Shown piece by piece: positions 13,802 to 14,202 of a stretch of DNA of 14,202 nucleotides. Source of the DNA: Candidatus Aerophobota bacterium (GTDB lineage Bacteria > Aerophobota > Aerophobia > Aerophobales > JAGGXI01); contig JAGGXI010000111.1 of NCBI GenBank assembly GCA_021163155.1, positions 1-14,202 of the forward strand, written 5' to 3'. Below the pieces are notes generated by a model. That model did not search any database. It saw only the letters and a program-made list of their open reading frames with translations, and had not been told where the DNA came from. Within the stretch, counting starts at the first letter, position 1, and each line of letters starts with the position of its first letter. The position numbers and the translations under genes were made by a program.

Positions 13802-13912
13802 ATGACTCAATATGGAGCAAAAAAAGTATCTAATCGAAAGCGAATTGGTTATCGTAAAAAATCAGCTGCGACGATTAAACGTAGAAGACAAAAGGGAAGA
13901 AAGAAAATCTAA
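13802..13912 (+). CDS. 36-residue very basic protein resembling ribosomal protein L34
   Basis: The product is MTQYGAKKVSNRKRIGYRKK followed by SAATIKRRRQKGRKKI. Sixteen of its 36 residues are Lys or Arg and none is acidic. The end IKRRRQKGRKKI resembles the conserved L34 C-terminus (RRRxKGRKxL), and SNRKR...GYR resembles its N-terminal S-x-RKRKR-x-HGFR. It lacks the usual MKRTxQPS opening and about eight central residues (L34 is normally 44-46 long). The rnpA neighbour expected after rpmH is also absent. A strong promoter and AAGGAG (13785-13790) make it a real gene. It is either a shortened L34-like paralogue or another small RNA- or ribosome-binding protein. Confidence 0.5.
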   Translation: MTQYGAKKVSNRKRIGYRKKSAATIKRRRQKGRKKI

Positions 13913-13944
13913 TGTAAAATTTGTTTAAAAAAGGTAAATGATTA

Positions 13945-14142
13945 ATGGAAGAATGTAAGTGGTTTTCAGTCTGCCCAATGAAAAGATTCTATAAGGAAGG
14001 AAAATTAGACAAAAAGTGGATTGAGCTTTATTGCAGAGGAAATTGGAAAAGTTGTATAAGGTATCAGATGGAGGAAAAGGGAGAGTTTCATCCAGACTGG
14101 ATGCTTCCAGATGGAAGTATTGATGAAAAACTTAAAAGATAA
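13945..14142 (+). CDS. Conserved-type 65-residue four-cysteine protein of unknown function
   Basis: The sequence opens MEECKWFSVCPMKRFYKEGK, has WIELYCRGNWKSCIRYQMEE in the middle, and ends HPDWMLPDGSIDEKLKR. Four cysteines (C4, C10, C30, C37) in CX5C and CX6C pairs could bind a zinc ion or an Fe-S cluster. The aromatic-rich pattern and the fixed HPDWMLPDGS end resemble small uncharacterised proteins of anaerobes and thermophiles as I remember them, but no function is known to me. It follows the L34-like gene by 32 bases, probably in the same transcript, and has a modest AAAGG ribosome binding site. Confidence 0.6.
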   Translation: MEECKWFSVCPMKRFYKEGKLDKKWIELYCRGNWKSCIRYQMEEKGEFHPDWMLPDGSIDEKLKR

Positions 14143-14202
14143 ATCCGTAATTTATATAGATTAAATAGATGAAGAGATATTAAAAAGATGAGCATAACTA
14201 CT

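Noticed and set aside
14188-14202. ATG at 14188 as the start of a further gene
   Set aside because: Only five codons lie inside the window and there is no clear Shine-Dalgarno site, so it cannot be supported.

Overview
The window is AT-rich bacterial DNA, and every convincing gene lies on the + strand. Shine-Dalgarno sites are strong (AAGGAGG, AGGAGG), promoters are of the -35/-10 sigma-A type, and the single tRNA has an encoded CCA end. A short hybrid cluster protein (class III-like), a CGGC-domain protein and a YhaO/YhaN-type nuclease pair suggest an anaerobic, possibly thermophilic or subsurface bacterium. No gene fixes the phylum. An uncultured low-GC lineage (Aerophobota-, Atribacterota- or Omnitrophota-like) is a guess from the mix of families.

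Layout. Bases 1-413 hold the broken tail of a SNF2-type helicase and a small unknown ORF. Bases 453-2882 encode a large Lon-family AAA protease (AAA_32 type). Bases 2883-3466 are debris: a CPBP (CAAX) protease remnant, an unrecognised ORF and a cluster of GC-rich palindromes. Bases 3467-6897 are a translationally coupled pair, an SbcD/YhaO-like nuclease and a YhaN-like SMC/Rad50-type ATPase whose coiled coil carries a transmembrane hairpin. A 375-base intergenic region rich in repeats leads to an ArsR-hsp20 stress operon (7273-8086) with a clear terminator. Next come a LapA-type membrane protein, a divergent YchF-like P-loop protein, tRNA-Pro(TGG) with its own promoter, and a VIT1/CCC1-type transporter.

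From 10429 to 13571 there is a probable redox or nitrosative-stress cluster: a frameshifted 4-oxalocrotonate tautomerase, a CGGC-domain protein that appears to start at ATA, hybrid cluster protein and a HAD-type dehalogenase. The window ends with a very basic 36-residue protein resembling ribosomal protein L34 and a 65-residue four-cysteine protein.

The most distinctive non-coding content is a set of dispersed repeats in the intergenic regions. One is a roughly 90-base palindromic element (two full copies and one end fragment) whose outer stem shows compensatory changes between copies. The other is an AATCTGTGTAAT / ATCAGAGATTTCTGAT repeat. At 13570-13717 the first element sits inside the second; 7148-7198 looks like the unoccupied version. 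Several genes are decayed (SNF2, CPBP, tautomerase, a TGA-interrupted ORF), so the region appears to be accumulating remnants, although single-base assembly errors cannot be excluded for the last two.
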